Origin: Thiomonas bhubaneswarensis
GTDB lineage: Bacteria > Pseudomonadota > Gammaproteobacteria > Burkholderiales > Burkholderiaceae_C
Assembly: GCF_001418255.1 (NCBI RefSeq)
Contig: NZ_LIPV01000006.1
Coordinates: forward strand, 124,001 to 188,000
DNA: 64,000 nt
Reading direction: 5' to 3'
The notes beneath the pieces were generated by a model. It was given only the letters and a program-made list of their open reading frames with translations. It made no database searches and was not told where the DNA came from. Shown one piece after another: positions 55,287 to 64,000 of this stretch. The position numbers and the translations under genes were made by a program. Positions within the stretch are counted from its first letter, which is position 1, and each line of letters begins with the position of its first letter.

Positions 55287-57692
55287 ATGGTTGAACTCGA
55301 GATCGACGGTCAAAAAGTCCAGGTGCCCGATGGCGCCATGGTCATGGACGCGGCTACCCAGCTCGGCATTTACGTGCCGCATTTTTGCTACCACCACAAG
55401 CTGACCATTGCCGCCAATTGCCGCATGTGTCTGGTCGATGTGGAGAAGGCCCCCAAGCCCCTGCCGGCCTGCGCCACGCCGGTGGCTCAGGGCATGGTCG
55501 TGCGTACTCATTCCGAGCGTGCCCTCCAGGCGCAGAAAGGGGTGATGGAGTTCCTGCTTATCAACCATCCGCTCGATTGCCCCATCTGCGATCAGGGCGG
55601 TGAATGTCAGTTGCAGGATCTCGCCGTGGGCTACGGCAGTTCGGCCTCGCGCTATACCGAGGAAAAGCGCGTCATCTTCCACAAGGATGTCGGCCCGCTC
55701 ATCGCCATGGAAGAAATGAGCCGCTGCATCCAGTGCACCCGCTGCGTGCGCTTCGGTCAGGAGGTGGCCGGCATCATGGAACTCGGCATGGCCAACCGCG
55801 GTGAGCATTCCGAGATCATGGCCTTCGTCGGCAGCACGGTGGACTCCGAACTCTCGGGCAATATGATCGATCTTTGCCCGGTCGGCGCCCTGACGAGCAA
55901 ACCGTTCCGTTACAGCGCCCGCACCTGGGAGCTGTCTCGCCGCGCCTCCATCAGCCCGCACGACAGCGTCGGCGCCAACCTGATCGTGCAGGTCAAGGGC
56001 GACCGCGTCATGCGCGTGCTGCCGCAGGAGAACGAAGCGGTCAACGAATGCTGGCTGTCCGACCGCGATCGCTTCGCCTACGAAGGGCTCAACGGCGTCG
56101 AGCGGCTCACTTCTCCGCAGATCCGCGAGAACGGGCAGTGGAAGTCGGTCGATTGGCAAACGGCGCTCGACTTCACCGTGCAGGGCCTGCGGCGCGTGGT
56201 CTCCCAGCATGGCGGCGATGCCTTGGCGGCCCTCGCGGTGCCGACCAGCACGGTTGAAGAGTTGTATTTGCTGAAAAAACTGCTGGCCGGTCTGGGCAGC
56301 AAGAGTCTGGATACCCGCTTGCGTCAAAGCGATTTTTCTGCCGACGGTCAGGGCGCTGGTGTGCCTTGGCTGGGCATGCCGATCGCCGAGATGGGGCAGT
56401 TGCAGGCCGCCCTGTTCATCGGCAGTACCTTGCGTAAGGAGCAGCCGCTGCTGTCGGCGCGGGTGCGGCATGCGGCCAAGGCGGGCGCCAAGATTTCCAC
56501 GCTGCATGCCGCCCTCGACGACTGGCTCATGCCCATGCATGCACGCATTGCCGTGGCACCGAGCCAATGGGTTGTCGAACTGGCCGGTGTGGCTGCGGCC
56601 GTGGCCCAAGCCAAGGGCATCGACATGCCGTCGGCCTTGCAGGGCGTCTCGGCGCCGAGCGAACAGGCCCAAGCCATCGCCAGAAGCCTGCTGGGCGCCG
56701 AGCGCAAGGCGGTGTTTCTGGGCGACGCCGCCGTGCAGCATGACCAGAGTGCCACCCTGCGCGCCCTGGCGCAATGGATCGCCCAAGAGGTCGGTGGGGT
56801 TTGCGGCGACCTGACCGAGGCGGCCAACACCGTCGGCGCGGCGCTCATCGGCGTGTCTCCCATGACGCCGGGTCACGACGTGGCCAGCATCGTGGCGAAA
56901 TCGCCGCGCGCCATGATGCTGTTCGGGGTGGAACCTGAAGAAGACTGCGCCAACCCCGTGGCCATGGCTCACGCGCTGGAGCAGGCCGAGTTCGTCGTGT
57001 CATTCAGTCCCTATGTGAATGCGGCTGAAGGCTATGCGCACGTCATGCTGCCGATCAGTCCCTTCACCGAAACCGCAGGCAGCCTGGTGAACGCCGAGGG
57101 TCGGTTGCAGAGCTTCAACCCGGTCGTGCAGCCGCTGGGTGAAACCCGTCCCGGATGGAAAGTGCTTCGCGTCCTGGGCAACCTGCTCGAACTGCAAGGC
57201 TTCGATTACCAAAGCGCGGCTGAGATCCGCACCGAGGCCTTTGCCGCGCTGGGCGGCGCCGATCAGATCGGGGCGCGCCTGGCTGCGTCCGCTTCACTCG
57301 CGCTGCCGACGGTTCTGCCCACCCGCGCTGCGGCTGCGATCGAGCGTTTCGCACCGGTGCCGATCTATTCGAGCGACGCCATTGTGCGCCGCGCGCCCAG
57401 CCTGCAGCGCACCCGCGATGCCCGCGATGCGCGCATGGTCGGTGTGTCTGCCGCACTGTGGGAGCAACTGGGCTTGCAGAACGGAGACTCGGTGCGCGTG
57501 AAGGCCGACGCAGACGTCGTCGTGCTGCCAGCCCGCCGCGACGCCACGCTGGCGCCGACCGTGGTGAGCATTCCTGCGGCCTGGGCCGAGGCCGCCGAGC
57601 TGGGCCCGATGTTCGGCGCGGTTCAGGTCGAGCGGGTCGCTGCAACGTCAGCGGCCTCCGCGGTGGCCCATGCAAGTCCCGAGAAGGTCTGA
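55287..57692 (+). CDS. nuoG: NADH-quinone oxidoreductase subunit G
   Basis: The 801-residue iron-sulfur subunit. The N-terminal [2Fe-2S] domain has YVPHFCYHHKLTIAANCRMCLV. CPICDQGGECQLQDLAVGYG and MSRCIQCTRCVRFGQEVAG bind [4Fe-4S] clusters. A molybdopterin-oxidoreductase-like C-terminal region follows that does not bind molybdenum in complex I. It ends in an Ala/Ser-rich segment. A gap of 105 bases to nuoH is filled by a small open frame. Confidence 0.96.
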   Translation: MVELEIDGQKVQVPDGAMVMDAATQLGIYVPHFCYHHKLTIAANCRMCLVDVEKAPKPLPACATPVAQGMVVRTHSERALQAQKGVMEFLLINHPLDCPICDQGGECQLQDLAVGYGSSASRYTEEKRVIFHKDVGPLIAMEEMSRCIQCTRCVRFGQEVAGIMELGMANRGEHSEIMAFVGSTVDSELSGNMIDLCPVGALTSKPFRYSARTWELSRRASISPHDSVGANLIVQVKGDRVMRVLPQENEAVNECWLSDRDRFAYEGLNGVERLTSPQIRENGQWKSVDWQTALDFTVQGLRRVVSQHGGDALAALAVPTSTVEELYLLKKLLAGLGSKSLDTRLRQSDFSADGQGAGVPWLGMPIAEMGQLQAALFIGSTLRKEQPLLSARVRHAAKAGAKISTLHAALDDWLMPMHARIAVAPSQWVVELAGVAAAVAQAKGIDMPSALQGVSAPSEQAQAIARSLLGAERKAVFLGDAAVQHDQSATLRALAQWIAQEVGGVCGDLTEAANTVGAALIGVSPMTPGHDVASIVAKSPRAMMLFGVEPEEDCANPVAMAHALEQAEFVVSFSPYVNAAEGYAHVMLPISPFTETAGSLVNAEGRLQSFNPVVQPLGETRPGWKVLRVLGNLLELQGFDYQSAAEIRTEAFAALGGADQIGARLAASASLALPTVLPTRAAAAIERFAPVPIYSSDAIVRRAPSLQRTRDARDARMVGVSAALWEQLGLQNGDSVRVKADADVVVLPARRDATLAPTVVSIPAAWAEAAELGPMFGAVQVERVAATSAASAVAHASPEKV

Positions 57693-57693
57693 G

Positions 57694-57795
57694 ATGAAAC
57701 ATTCGCGGCTTTCACAACATTCGTCCCATTCGTCCATTTCGCTCCCTGCAAAAGGGGATGAGGCGCGTCTGGCGCTGCTCTACGCATCCTGCTGA
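57694..57795 (+). CDS. Mini-ORF (33 aa) filling the nuoG-nuoH gap
   Basis: An ATG one base after the nuoG stop opens a 33-codon frame that ends two bases before the nuoH ATG. GAGAAGG lies 6 bases upstream of its ATG, inside the end of nuoG. The predicted peptide is Ser/His-rich at the front ([17 protein letters not shown]) and has a hydrophobic end with one cysteine (LALLYASC). The DNA contains a tandem 9-bp repeat, CATTCGTCC, at 57718-57735. nuoH lacks its own ribosome binding site, so translating this frame could couple nuoG and nuoH. It may also be chance. Confidence 0.4.
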   Translation: MKHSRLSQHSSHSSISLPAKGDEARLALLYASC

Positions 57796-57797
57796 CC

Positions 57798-58859
57798 ATG
57801 CTCGAATCCTTCAACCAAGGCGGACTTTCCCTGCTCGGGCCGATTGCCTGGCCGATCGTCTGGAATCTGATCAAGATCGTCGTCATCGTCGCGCCGTTGA
57901 TGGGGGCCGTGGCCTACCTCACGCTGTGGGAACGCAAGCTGATCGGCTGGATTCAGATCCGCATCGGCCCCAACCGGGTAGGGCCCTTCGGCCTGCTGCA
58001 ACCGGTGGCCGATGGCCTGAAGCTGCTGCTCAAGGAAATCGTCATTCCCTTCCGCTCGAACAAGCGCCTGTTCCTGCTGGGACCGGTGATGACCATCATG
58101 CCGGCACTGGCGGCCTGGGCGGTCATCCCGTTCGGCCCTGATGTGGCGCTGGCCAATGTGAACGCCGGGCTGCTCTTGCTGCTGGCACTCACCTCCCTGG
58201 AGGTATACGGCATCATCATCGCGGGTTGGGCTTCCAACTCCAAGTACGCCTTTCTCGGTGCGATGCGTGCGTCGGCGCAGATGGTGAGCTACGAAATCGC
58301 CATGGGTTTCGCCATGGTCGTCGTGCTCATGGTGTCCGGCAGTCTGAACCTGACCGAAATCGTGCTGGGGCAGACCAAGGGCACGTTTGCGTCGATGGGC
58401 CTGAACTTCCTTTCCTGGAACTGGCTGCCGCTGCTGCCCATCTTCGTGGTGTATTTCATCGCCGGGGTGGCCGAGACCAATCGCGCGCCATTCGACGTGG
58501 TCGAAGGCGAATCGGAAATCGTCGCCGGCCACATGGTCGAGTATTCGGGCATGGCGTTTGCCATGTTCTTCCTGGCCGAATACGCCAACATGATCCTGAT
58601 TTCCATCCTGACCACCGTGCTGTTCCTCGGTGGGTGGGATGCACCGGTAGCCTTCCTCGGCTTCATTCCGGGCTGGATCTGGCTGGGTATCAAGACCTTT
58701 ATCGTGGTCAGCATGTTTCTCTGGCTGCGGGCCACGTTCCCGCGCTATCGCTACGACCAGATCATGCGTCTGGGCTGGAAGATTTTCATTCCCGTCACCC
58801 TCGTCTGGCTGGTCGTGGTGGCCGCGTGGATGCAGACCCCCTGGAATATCTGGAAGTGA
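57798..58859 (+). CDS. nuoH: NADH-quinone oxidoreductase subunit H
   Basis: A 353-residue membrane subunit at the junction of the two complex I arms, forming part of the quinone channel. Eight or so membrane helices are apparent. Conserved segments are [42 protein letters not shown] and [28 protein letters not shown]. No ribosome binding site is visible before the ATG. nuoI follows after 9 bases. Confidence 0.97.
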   Translation: MLESFNQGGLSLLGPIAWPIVWNLIKIVVIVAPLMGAVAYLTLWERKLIGWIQIRIGPNRVGPFGLLQPVADGLKLLLKEIVIPFRSNKRLFLLGPVMTIMPALAAWAVIPFGPDVALANVNAGLLLLLALTSLEVYGIIIAGWASNSKYAFLGAMRASAQMVSYEIAMGFAMVVVLMVSGSLNLTEIVLGQTKGTFASMGLNFLSWNWLPLLPIFVVYFIAGVAETNRAPFDVVEGESEIVAGHMVEYSGMAFAMFFLAEYANMILISILTTVLFLGGWDAPVAFLGFIPGWIWLGIKTFIVVSMFLWLRATFPRYRYDQIMRLGWKIFIPVTLVWLVVVAAWMQTPWNIWK

Positions 58860-58868
58860 GGCAGACCC

Positions 58869-59357
58869 ATGGCCGCTTTGCGTGACACCTTCAACAGCTT
58901 TTTCCTGGTCGAACTCTTCAAGGGTCTGGCGCTGACGGGCAAGTACGCCTTCAAGAGCAAGATCACGGTGCAGTATCCGGAAGAGAAGACGCCGCTGTCG
59001 CCGCGATTTCGCGGCCTGCATGCGCTGCGCCGCTATCCCAACGGCGAAGAGCGCTGCATCGCCTGCAAGCTCTGCGAGGCCGTCTGCCCTGCGGTGGCCA
59101 TCACCATCGAATCGGAGCAACGCGAAGACGGCACGCGCCGCACCAGCCGCTACGACATCGACCTGACCAAATGCATTTTCTGCGGTCTGTGCGAGGAGAG
59201 TTGCCCGGTGGACTCGATCGTCGAGACCCCCATTTTCGAGTACCACGGTGAGAAACGTGGCGATCTCTACTTCACCAAGGAGATGCTGCTGGCCGTGGGT
59301 GACCGCTACGAGAAGGACATCGCCGCCACCAAGGAGGCCGACGCTCCATACCGCTGA
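58869..59357 (+). CDS. nuoI: NADH-quinone oxidoreductase subunit I
   Basis: A 162-residue ferredoxin-like subunit with two [4Fe-4S] clusters (N6a and N6b): [19 protein letters not shown] near residue 60 and [18 protein letters not shown] near 99. It has an amphipathic N-terminal helix ([21 protein letters not shown]). A 99-base gap to nuoJ follows. Confidence 0.97.
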   Translation: MAALRDTFNSFFLVELFKGLALTGKYAFKSKITVQYPEEKTPLSPRFRGLHALRRYPNGEERCIACKLCEAVCPAVAITIESEQREDGTRRTSRYDIDLTKCIFCGLCEESCPVDSIVETPIFEYHGEKRGDLYFTKEMLLAVGDRYEKDIAATKEADAPYR

Positions 59358-59376
59358 TCGCCGCCAGCCCGCCCGT

Positions 59377-59454
59377 ATGAAAGGTGGGCCGTGGGCGGAC
59401 TTTCCCAACGTTTCGATGCCAGCGGTTCTCGCCGCGGCAAAGCCTCTGCTGTGA
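59377..59454 (+). CDS. Mini-ORF (25 aa) in the nuoI-nuoJ gap
   Basis: A 25-codon frame from ATG 59377 stops with TGA two bases before the nuoJ ATG, the same spacing (TGA-CC-ATG) seen before nuoH. The peptide begins MKGGPWADFPNVS and ends in a hydrophobic VLAAAKPLL. It has no evident ribosome binding site. nuoJ also lacks one, so reinitiation after this frame is conceivable. Coding status is doubtful. Confidence 0.25.
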   Translation: MKGGPWADFPNVSMPAVLAAAKPLL

Positions 59455-59456
59455 CC

Positions 59457-60086
59457 ATGGACGTACAAACCATCCTGTTCTATGTGTTCTCCGCCGTGCT
59501 GCTGTTTGCGGCGCTGCGGGTGATCACGGCGCGCAACCCGGTGCATTCGGCGCTCTACCTTGTGCTGGCTTTTTTTCAGATGTCGGCCATCTGGCTGCTG
59601 CTGCGCGCGGAGTTTCTCGCCATCGTGCTCGTGCTCGTGTATGTCGGGGCGGTGATGGTGCTGTTCCTCTTCGTCGTGATGATGCTCGACATCAACCTCG
59701 ACACCCTGCGCAAGGGTTTCTGGCGCTACTTCCCGGTTGCGGCGCTCGTCGGCGTGCTCATCGTGCTGGAAATGGCGGCCGTGCTGATGCAGGGCTTCCA
59801 GATCGGTGGGATGACGCGGGCCGCACAGGTCGGCGCGGCGGTGTCTGCCGACAACCCGCTCACCCATCTGTCCAACACCCGCGCGCTGGGCGTGGTGCTG
59901 TACTCGCAATATCTGTTCGCGGTTGAAATCGCGGCGGTCATCCTGCTGGTGGCCATCATCGCCGCCATCGCGCTGACGCTGCGCAAGCGCAAGGACGTGC
60001 GTCACATGCCGGCGTCGGAGCAGATCAAGGCCCGCCGCGCCGATCGCGTGCGCCTGGTCTCCATGCCCGCCCAACCCAAGGAGTAA
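59457..60086 (+). CDS. nuoJ: NADH-quinone oxidoreductase subunit J
   Basis: A 209-residue membrane subunit with five helices (about 4-20, 28-50, 56-78, 92-112 and 145-170). The pi-bulge helix region LVYVGAVMVLFLFVVMMLDIN near 58-78 is characteristic. The ATG at 59457 is chosen because upstream codons in the same frame do not resemble the family and would be charged. nuoK begins 4 bases after the stop, with AAGGAG before it. Confidence 0.95.
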   Translation: MDVQTILFYVFSAVLLFAALRVITARNPVHSALYLVLAFFQMSAIWLLLRAEFLAIVLVLVYVGAVMVLFLFVVMMLDINLDTLRKGFWRYFPVAALVGVLIVLEMAAVLMQGFQIGGMTRAAQVGAAVSADNPLTHLSNTRALGVVLYSQYLFAVEIAAVILLVAIIAAIALTLRKRKDVRHMPASEQIKARRADRVRLVSMPAQPKE

Positions 60087-60089
60087 GCC

Positions 60090-60404
60090 ATGCTCGGATC
60101 ATTGACCCTGGCGCATTACCTGGTGCTTGGCGCCATCCTGTTCGCGATTTCGGTCGTCGGCATTTTTCTCAACCGTCGCAACCTCATCGTCATTCTCATG
60201 GCGATCGAGTTGATGCTGCTGGCGGTGAACCTGAACTTCATCGCGTTCTCCCACTACCTGCAGGATTTTTCCGGGCAGGTGTTCGTGTTCTTCATCCTGA
60301 CCGTCGCCGCGGCGGAGTCGGCCATCGGCCTGGCCATTCTGGTCGTGCTGTTCCGCAACCTCAACACCATCGACGTCGAAGAACTCGACCAACTCAAGGG
60401 CTGA
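60090..60404 (+). CDS. nuoK: NADH-quinone oxidoreductase subunit K
   Basis: A 104-residue membrane subunit of three helices, homologous to MrpC. The helix-2 glutamates of the proton path are in [16 protein letters not shown] and the third helix contains [17 protein letters not shown]. The start reads [32 protein letters not shown]. It ends 4 bases before nuoL. Confidence 0.97.
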   Translation: MLGSLTLAHYLVLGAILFAISVVGIFLNRRNLIVILMAIELMLLAVNLNFIAFSHYLQDFSGQVFVFFILTVAAAESAIGLAILVVLFRNLNTIDVEELDQLKG

Positions 60405-60408
60405 GTCC

Positions 60409-62433
60409 ATGCAAGCCACGCTGAACCCCACCCTGTTGCTGGTCATCGCACTGGCACCGCTGGTTTCCTCCACCATCGTCGGGCTTTTCGGGCGCACGAT
60501 CGGGCGCTCGGCGTCGCACTGGCTGACCACGCTTTCAGTCGGGCTGTCGTTCGTACTGTCGCTCGTGGTGCTGAACGACGTGATCCACGGTGCCCGCTTC
60601 AACGCCACCATCTACGACTGGATGATGGTGGGCAAGCTGCATATGGAAATCGGCTTCATGATCGACGGCCTGTCGGCGCTGATGATGACCGTGGTGACGT
60701 TCGTCTCGTTCATGGTGCATATCTACACCGTGGGCTATATGGCCGACGACGACGGCTACCAGCGCTTCTTCAGCTATATCTCGCTGTTCACTTTCTCCAT
60801 GCTGATGCTCGTGATGAGCAACAACATGCTGCAGTTGTTCTTCGGTTGGGAGGCCGTGGGTCTGGTGTCGTATCTGCTGATCGGCTTCTGGTTCACCAAG
60901 CCTACGGCGGTGTTCGCCAACATGAAGGCCTTCATCGTCAACCGCGTGGGCGATTTCGGTTTCATCCTCGGCATCGGCCTGCTCGCCGCCTACACCGGCA
61001 GCCTCAACTACACGGAGATCTTCTCCAAGGCGCCCGAGCTGGCGCTGCTGCACCTGCCGGGCACCGACTGGATGCTGATCACCGTGGCCTGCATCTCGCT
61101 GTTCATCGGCGCCATGGGCAAGAGCGCGCAGTTTCCGCTGCACGTCTGGCTGCCCGATTCGATGGAAGGCCCGACACCCATTTCCGCGCTGATTCACGCC
61201 GCGACCATGGTGACCGCTGGCATCTTCATGGTGGCGCGCATGTCGCCGCTCTTCGAGCTGTCGAACACGGCGCTGTCCTTCATTCTGGTGATCGGCGCCA
61301 TCACGGCCCTGTTCATGGGCTTTCTCGGCGTCATCCAGAACGACATCAAGCGCGTCATCGCCTACTCCACGCTGTCGCAACTCGGCTACATGACGGTGGC
61401 GCTGGGAGCCTCGGCCTATTCGGTGGCGATCTTCCACCTGATGACCCATGCCTTTTTCAAGGCGCTGCTGTTCCTCGCAGCCGGTTCGGTGATTCTGGGC
61501 ATGCATCACGACCAGGACATCCGTCACATGGGGGGGCTGCGCAAGTACATGCCCATCACCTGGATCACTTTCCTGATCGGCACCCTGGCGTTGACTGGCA
61601 CCCCGTTCTTTTCAGGCTTCTATTCCAAGGACAGCATCATCGAGGCGGTGCATGCCAGCGATCTTCCGGGCTCTGGGTTCGCCTATTTCGCCGTGGTGGC
61701 CAGCGTGTTCGTGACCGCGCTCTACAGCTTCCGCCTGTATTTCCTGGTGTTCCACGGCAAGGAGCGCTTCCGCGAGGTGTCGCATGATCACGGCCACGAC
61801 GCCCATGACCATGGACACGGCCACGGCGGCGAGCCGCACGAGTCGCCCTGGGTGGTGACCTTCCCGCTGATCATGTTGGCCATTCCGTCTGCGGTTTCGG
61901 GCTATTTCCTGATCCAGCCGCTGCTTTACGGCCAGTTCTTCCAGGGTTCCATCTTCGTCAATGCCGCGGCGCATCCGGCCATGACCGATTTGGCCGAGCA
62001 TTTCCATGGCGCTCTGGCCATGACCCTGCACGGCTTCACCACCCTGCCGCTGTGGCTGGCGGTGGCCGGATTCGCCACGGCCTATTACGCCTACATGGTG
62101 AACCTGAATTTCCCGCGCACCGTGCAGCGCGCGCTGGGTCCGATCTACACCATCCTCGATCACAACTACTACTTCGACTGGTTCAACGAGCACGTGCTGT
62201 CGGCTGCTGCACGCCTGCTGGGCAAAGGGCTGTGGAAGGGGGGCGACGTGGGGCTGATCGACGGCCTGCTGGTCAATGGCACGGCGCGCGTGGTGGGCTG
62301 GACGGCGCGTCTGGTGCGTCTGGTCCAGACCGGCTACATCTACTACTACGCCCTGGCGATGATTGCCGGCGTGGTGGTGTTCATGGGCTACTTTGTTCCG
62401 GGCAAGCTGTTGTCCGGCTGGTTCATCCGATAA
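60409..62433 (+). CDS. nuoL: NADH-quinone oxidoreductase subunit L
   Basis: A 674-residue antiporter-like subunit with the long lateral helix at its C-terminal end. Conserved proton-path segments are LFFGWEAVGLVSYLLIGFW (glutamate) near residue 145, AQFPLHVWLPDSMEGPTPISALIHAATMVTAGI near 240, and AYSTLSQLGYMTVALG. Residues 459-477 form a loop with eight histidines among glycine and aspartate residues. The rest is of normal length and intact. Confidence 0.97.
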   Translation: MQATLNPTLLLVIALAPLVSSTIVGLFGRTIGRSASHWLTTLSVGLSFVLSLVVLNDVIHGARFNATIYDWMMVGKLHMEIGFMIDGLSALMMTVVTFVSFMVHIYTVGYMADDDGYQRFFSYISLFTFSMLMLVMSNNMLQLFFGWEAVGLVSYLLIGFWFTKPTAVFANMKAFIVNRVGDFGFILGIGLLAAYTGSLNYTEIFSKAPELALLHLPGTDWMLITVACISLFIGAMGKSAQFPLHVWLPDSMEGPTPISALIHAATMVTAGIFMVARMSPLFELSNTALSFILVIGAITALFMGFLGVIQNDIKRVIAYSTLSQLGYMTVALGASAYSVAIFHLMTHAFFKALLFLAAGSVILGMHHDQDIRHMGGLRKYMPITWITFLIGTLALTGTPFFSGFYSKDSIIEAVHASDLPGSGFAYFAVVASVFVTALYSFRLYFLVFHGKERFREVSHDHGHDAHDHGHGHGGEPHESPWVVTFPLIMLAIPSAVSGYFLIQPLLYGQFFQGSIFVNAAAHPAMTDLAEHFHGALAMTLHGFTTLPLWLAVAGFATAYYAYMVNLNFPRTVQRALGPIYTILDHNYYFDWFNEHVLSAAARLLGKGLWKGGDVGLIDGLLVNGTARVVGWTARLVRLVQTGYIYYYALAMIAGVVVFMGYFVPGKLLSGWFIR

Positions 62434-62453
62434 CAGCGAAGCGCGACACAAGC

Positions 62454-63938
62454 ATGCAATCTCTTCCTCTGCTCAGTCTGTCCATCTGGGTTCCCATCGT
62501 CTTCGGGGTGATCCTGCTGTTCGTCCAGGGCGAGCAGCGTGCGGCTGCCGCGCGCTGGCTGGCGCTGATCGGTTCGCTGATCGCCTTTGTCGTTACCCTG
62601 CCGCTGATCTCCGGCTTCGACAATGCCCAGGTCGGCATGCAGTTCGTCGAGTCGGTGCCCTGGATTCGGCCGTTCAACATCAACTATGCGCTGGGCATCG
62701 ACGGTGTGTCGCTGTGGTTCGTGCCCCTGACTGCGCTGATGACGGTGATCGTGGTGATCAGCGCCTGGGAAGTCATTCAGGATCGGGTCAGCCTCTACCT
62801 CGGCGCATTCCTCATTCTGTCGGGTCTGATGATCGGGGTGTTCGCAGCCACCGATGCGCTGTTGTTCTACGTGTTTTTCGAGGCCACGCTGATTCCGATG
62901 TATCTGATCATCGGTATCTGGGGCGGGCCGCGGCGCGTTTACGCCGCGTTCAAGTTCTTCCTCTACACCCTGCTCGGCTCGCTGCTCATGCTGGTGGCGC
63001 TGATCTATCTGTACCTGCAGTCGGGCGGGAGCTTCGACATCGCCAACTGGTACCACGTCCCGCTGTCGATGACGGCGCAGATTTTCATTTTCATCGCCTT
63101 CTTCTTCGCCTTCGCCGTGAAGATCCCGATGTGGCCGGTGCACACCTGGCTGCCGGACGCCCACGTCGAGGCGCCCACCGGAGGCTCGGTGATCCTGGCC
63201 GCCATCATGCTCAAGCTGGGCGCGTACGGTTTCATCCGCTTTTCTCTGCCCATGCTGCCCGACGCGAGCCATGCCCTCGCACCGGTCATGATCACACTGT
63301 CGCTGATCGCGGTGATCTACATCGGCTTCGTTGCCCTGGTACAGGCCGACATGAAAAAGCTGGTGGCCTATTCCTCCATCGCGCACATGGGCTTCGTGAC
63401 CCTGGGCTTCTTTCTGTTCTCCGACCTCGGCGTGCAGGGGGGGCTGGTGCAGATGATCTCGCACGGCTTCATCTCCGGCGCCATGTTCCTGACCATCGGC
63501 GTGCTGTATGACCGCATGCATACCCGGCAGATTGCCGATTACGGCGGTGTGACCAACACCATGCCCAAATTCGCCGCCCTGGCCGTGCTGTTCGGCATGG
63601 CCAATGCGGGCCTGCCGGGTACCAGCGGCTTCGTCGGCGAATGGATGGTCATCCTGGCCGCGGTGAAGTTCAACTTCTGGATCGGCCTGCTGGCCGCGAC
63701 CACACTCATCCTCGCTGCGAGCTACACGCTGTGGATGGTCAAGCGGGTGTTTTTCGGCCCCGTTGCCAATGAGCATGTGGCCGCGCTGAAAGACATCAGT
63801 GCGCGTGAGTTCTTCATGCTGGCCGTACTGGTCGGCGCCGTGCTCTGGATGGGCGTGTATCCCAAATTCTTCACCGACCCGATGCAGGCCTCGGTGCAAC
63901 ATCTGCTGCAGTTTGCGGCGTCTTCCAAATTGCAGTGA
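62454..63938 (+). CDS. nuoM: NADH-quinone oxidoreductase subunit M
   Basis: A 494-residue antiporter-like membrane subunit. Key motifs are FFEATLIPMYLIIGIWGG (glutamate) near residue 140, KIPMWPVHTWLPDAHVEAPTGGSVILAAIMLKLGAYGFIRF near 222, and AYSSIAHMGFVTLGFF. The ATG at 62454 starts a hydrophobic first helix; the open frame reaching back into nuoL is not used. It lies 20 bases after nuoL. Confidence 0.96.
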   Translation: MQSLPLLSLSIWVPIVFGVILLFVQGEQRAAAARWLALIGSLIAFVVTLPLISGFDNAQVGMQFVESVPWIRPFNINYALGIDGVSLWFVPLTALMTVIVVISAWEVIQDRVSLYLGAFLILSGLMIGVFAATDALLFYVFFEATLIPMYLIIGIWGGPRRVYAAFKFFLYTLLGSLLMLVALIYLYLQSGGSFDIANWYHVPLSMTAQIFIFIAFFFAFAVKIPMWPVHTWLPDAHVEAPTGGSVILAAIMLKLGAYGFIRFSLPMLPDASHALAPVMITLSLIAVIYIGFVALVQADMKKLVAYSSIAHMGFVTLGFFLFSDLGVQGGLVQMISHGFISGAMFLTIGVLYDRMHTRQIADYGGVTNTMPKFAALAVLFGMANAGLPGTSGFVGEWMVILAAVKFNFWIGLLAATTLILAASYTLWMVKRVFFGPVANEHVAALKDISAREFFMLAVLVGAVLWMGVYPKFFTDPMQASVQHLLQFAASSKLQ

Positions 63939-63949
63939 CTACGACAGCC

Positions 63950-64000
63950 ATGAACTGGATCGCCATTTATCCGGAAATTCTTCTCCTCGTGCTGGCCTGC
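63950..64000 (+). CDS. nuoN: NADH-quinone oxidoreductase subunit N, N-terminal 17 codons (partial)
   Basis: An ATG 11 bases after the nuoM stop opens a frame reading NWIAIYPEILLLVLAC to the window edge, the beginning of a first membrane helix typical of NuoN. The assignment rests on this short match and on the expected nuo gene order. Confidence 0.8.
   Translation, partial: MNWIAIYPEILLLVLAC

Noticed and set aside
55242-56972. 576-codon minus-strand frame across nuoG
   Set aside because: Antisense shadow of nuoG; no motif or context for a gene.
57780-60074. 764-codon open frame on the minus strand across nuoH, nuoI and nuoJ
   Set aside because: Antisense to three intact nuo genes, with a low-complexity His/Gln/Glu/Arg composition typical of shadow frames; no ribosome binding site or family motif.
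62388-63902. 504-codon minus-strand frame across nuoM
   Set aside because: Antisense shadow; composition dominated by Glu, His, Arg and Gln from reversed hydrophobic codons.

Overview
The window is a GC-rich, tightly packed bacterial chromosome segment with no insertion sequences, phage genes or CRISPR arrays. Gene content points to a sulfur-oxidising betaproteobacterium of the Burkholderiales, and Thiomonas or a close relative is my best guess (inference). The supporting features are a pyruvate dehydrogenase operon whose E3 subunit carries its own lipoyl domain, a complete thiosulfate-oxidation cluster soxCDYZAX-B behind an ArsR-type regulator, the order tpiA-secG-tRNA-Leu-nuoA..N, the order pyrG-kdsA-eno-ftsB, and adjacent aat and bpt genes.

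Layout. 1-9.6 kb: the end of gltX, an 85-residue orphan protein, divergent pyrD and rpiA, then a minus-strand run encoding a PAS sensor kinase, a FixJ-type regulator, folD, prlC and a periplasmic glutaredoxin-like protein. 9.6-15.8 kb: aceE-aceF-lpdA behind a promoter with a strong dyad just upstream of it. 15.9-19.6 kb: an NlpC/P60 hydrolase diverging from acuI and prpE (acrylyl-CoA and propionyl-CoA metabolism). 19.6-26.9 kb: the sox cluster. 27-32 kb: a PBP7-like endopeptidase, an IclR regulator, and two of the three usual lactate-utilisation genes. 31.7-45 kb: housekeeping genes (bpt, aat, gamma-carbonic anhydrase, hslO, ftsB, eno, kdsA, pyrG, yqeY, rpsU, baiN-like, tsaD, a phosphoesterase, and hsp20 with a sigma-32 promoter). 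45-50 kb: rpsO, pnp, a quinone oxidoreductase, tpiA, secG and tRNA-Leu(GAG). 50.5-64 kb: nuoA to nuoM and the first 17 codons of nuoN.

How it fits together. The periplasmic Sox proteins oxidise thiosulfate and pass electrons to c-type cytochromes. Complex I, pyruvate dehydrogenase, lactate oxidation and propionyl-CoA synthesis support growth on organic carbon, so the locus reads as mixotrophic. The sox regulator has the cysteine pattern of persulfide sensors, and its own promoter overlaps a perfect palindrome.

No large undescribed system is visible. The most novel-looking signals are small. Two mini-ORFs exactly fill the nuoG-nuoH and nuoI-nuoJ gaps and end two bases before nu genes that lack a ribosome binding site. 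A 23-bp dyad lies between the two-component system and aceE. A palindrome covers the -10 of the sox regulator. A 20-bp-spaced direct repeat lies between iclR and lldE. An essentially identical 188-bp lipoyl-domain segment occurs in both aceF and lpdA. Promoter and hairpin calls were made by eye, and all functional assignments rest on recognised family motifs rather than database searches.
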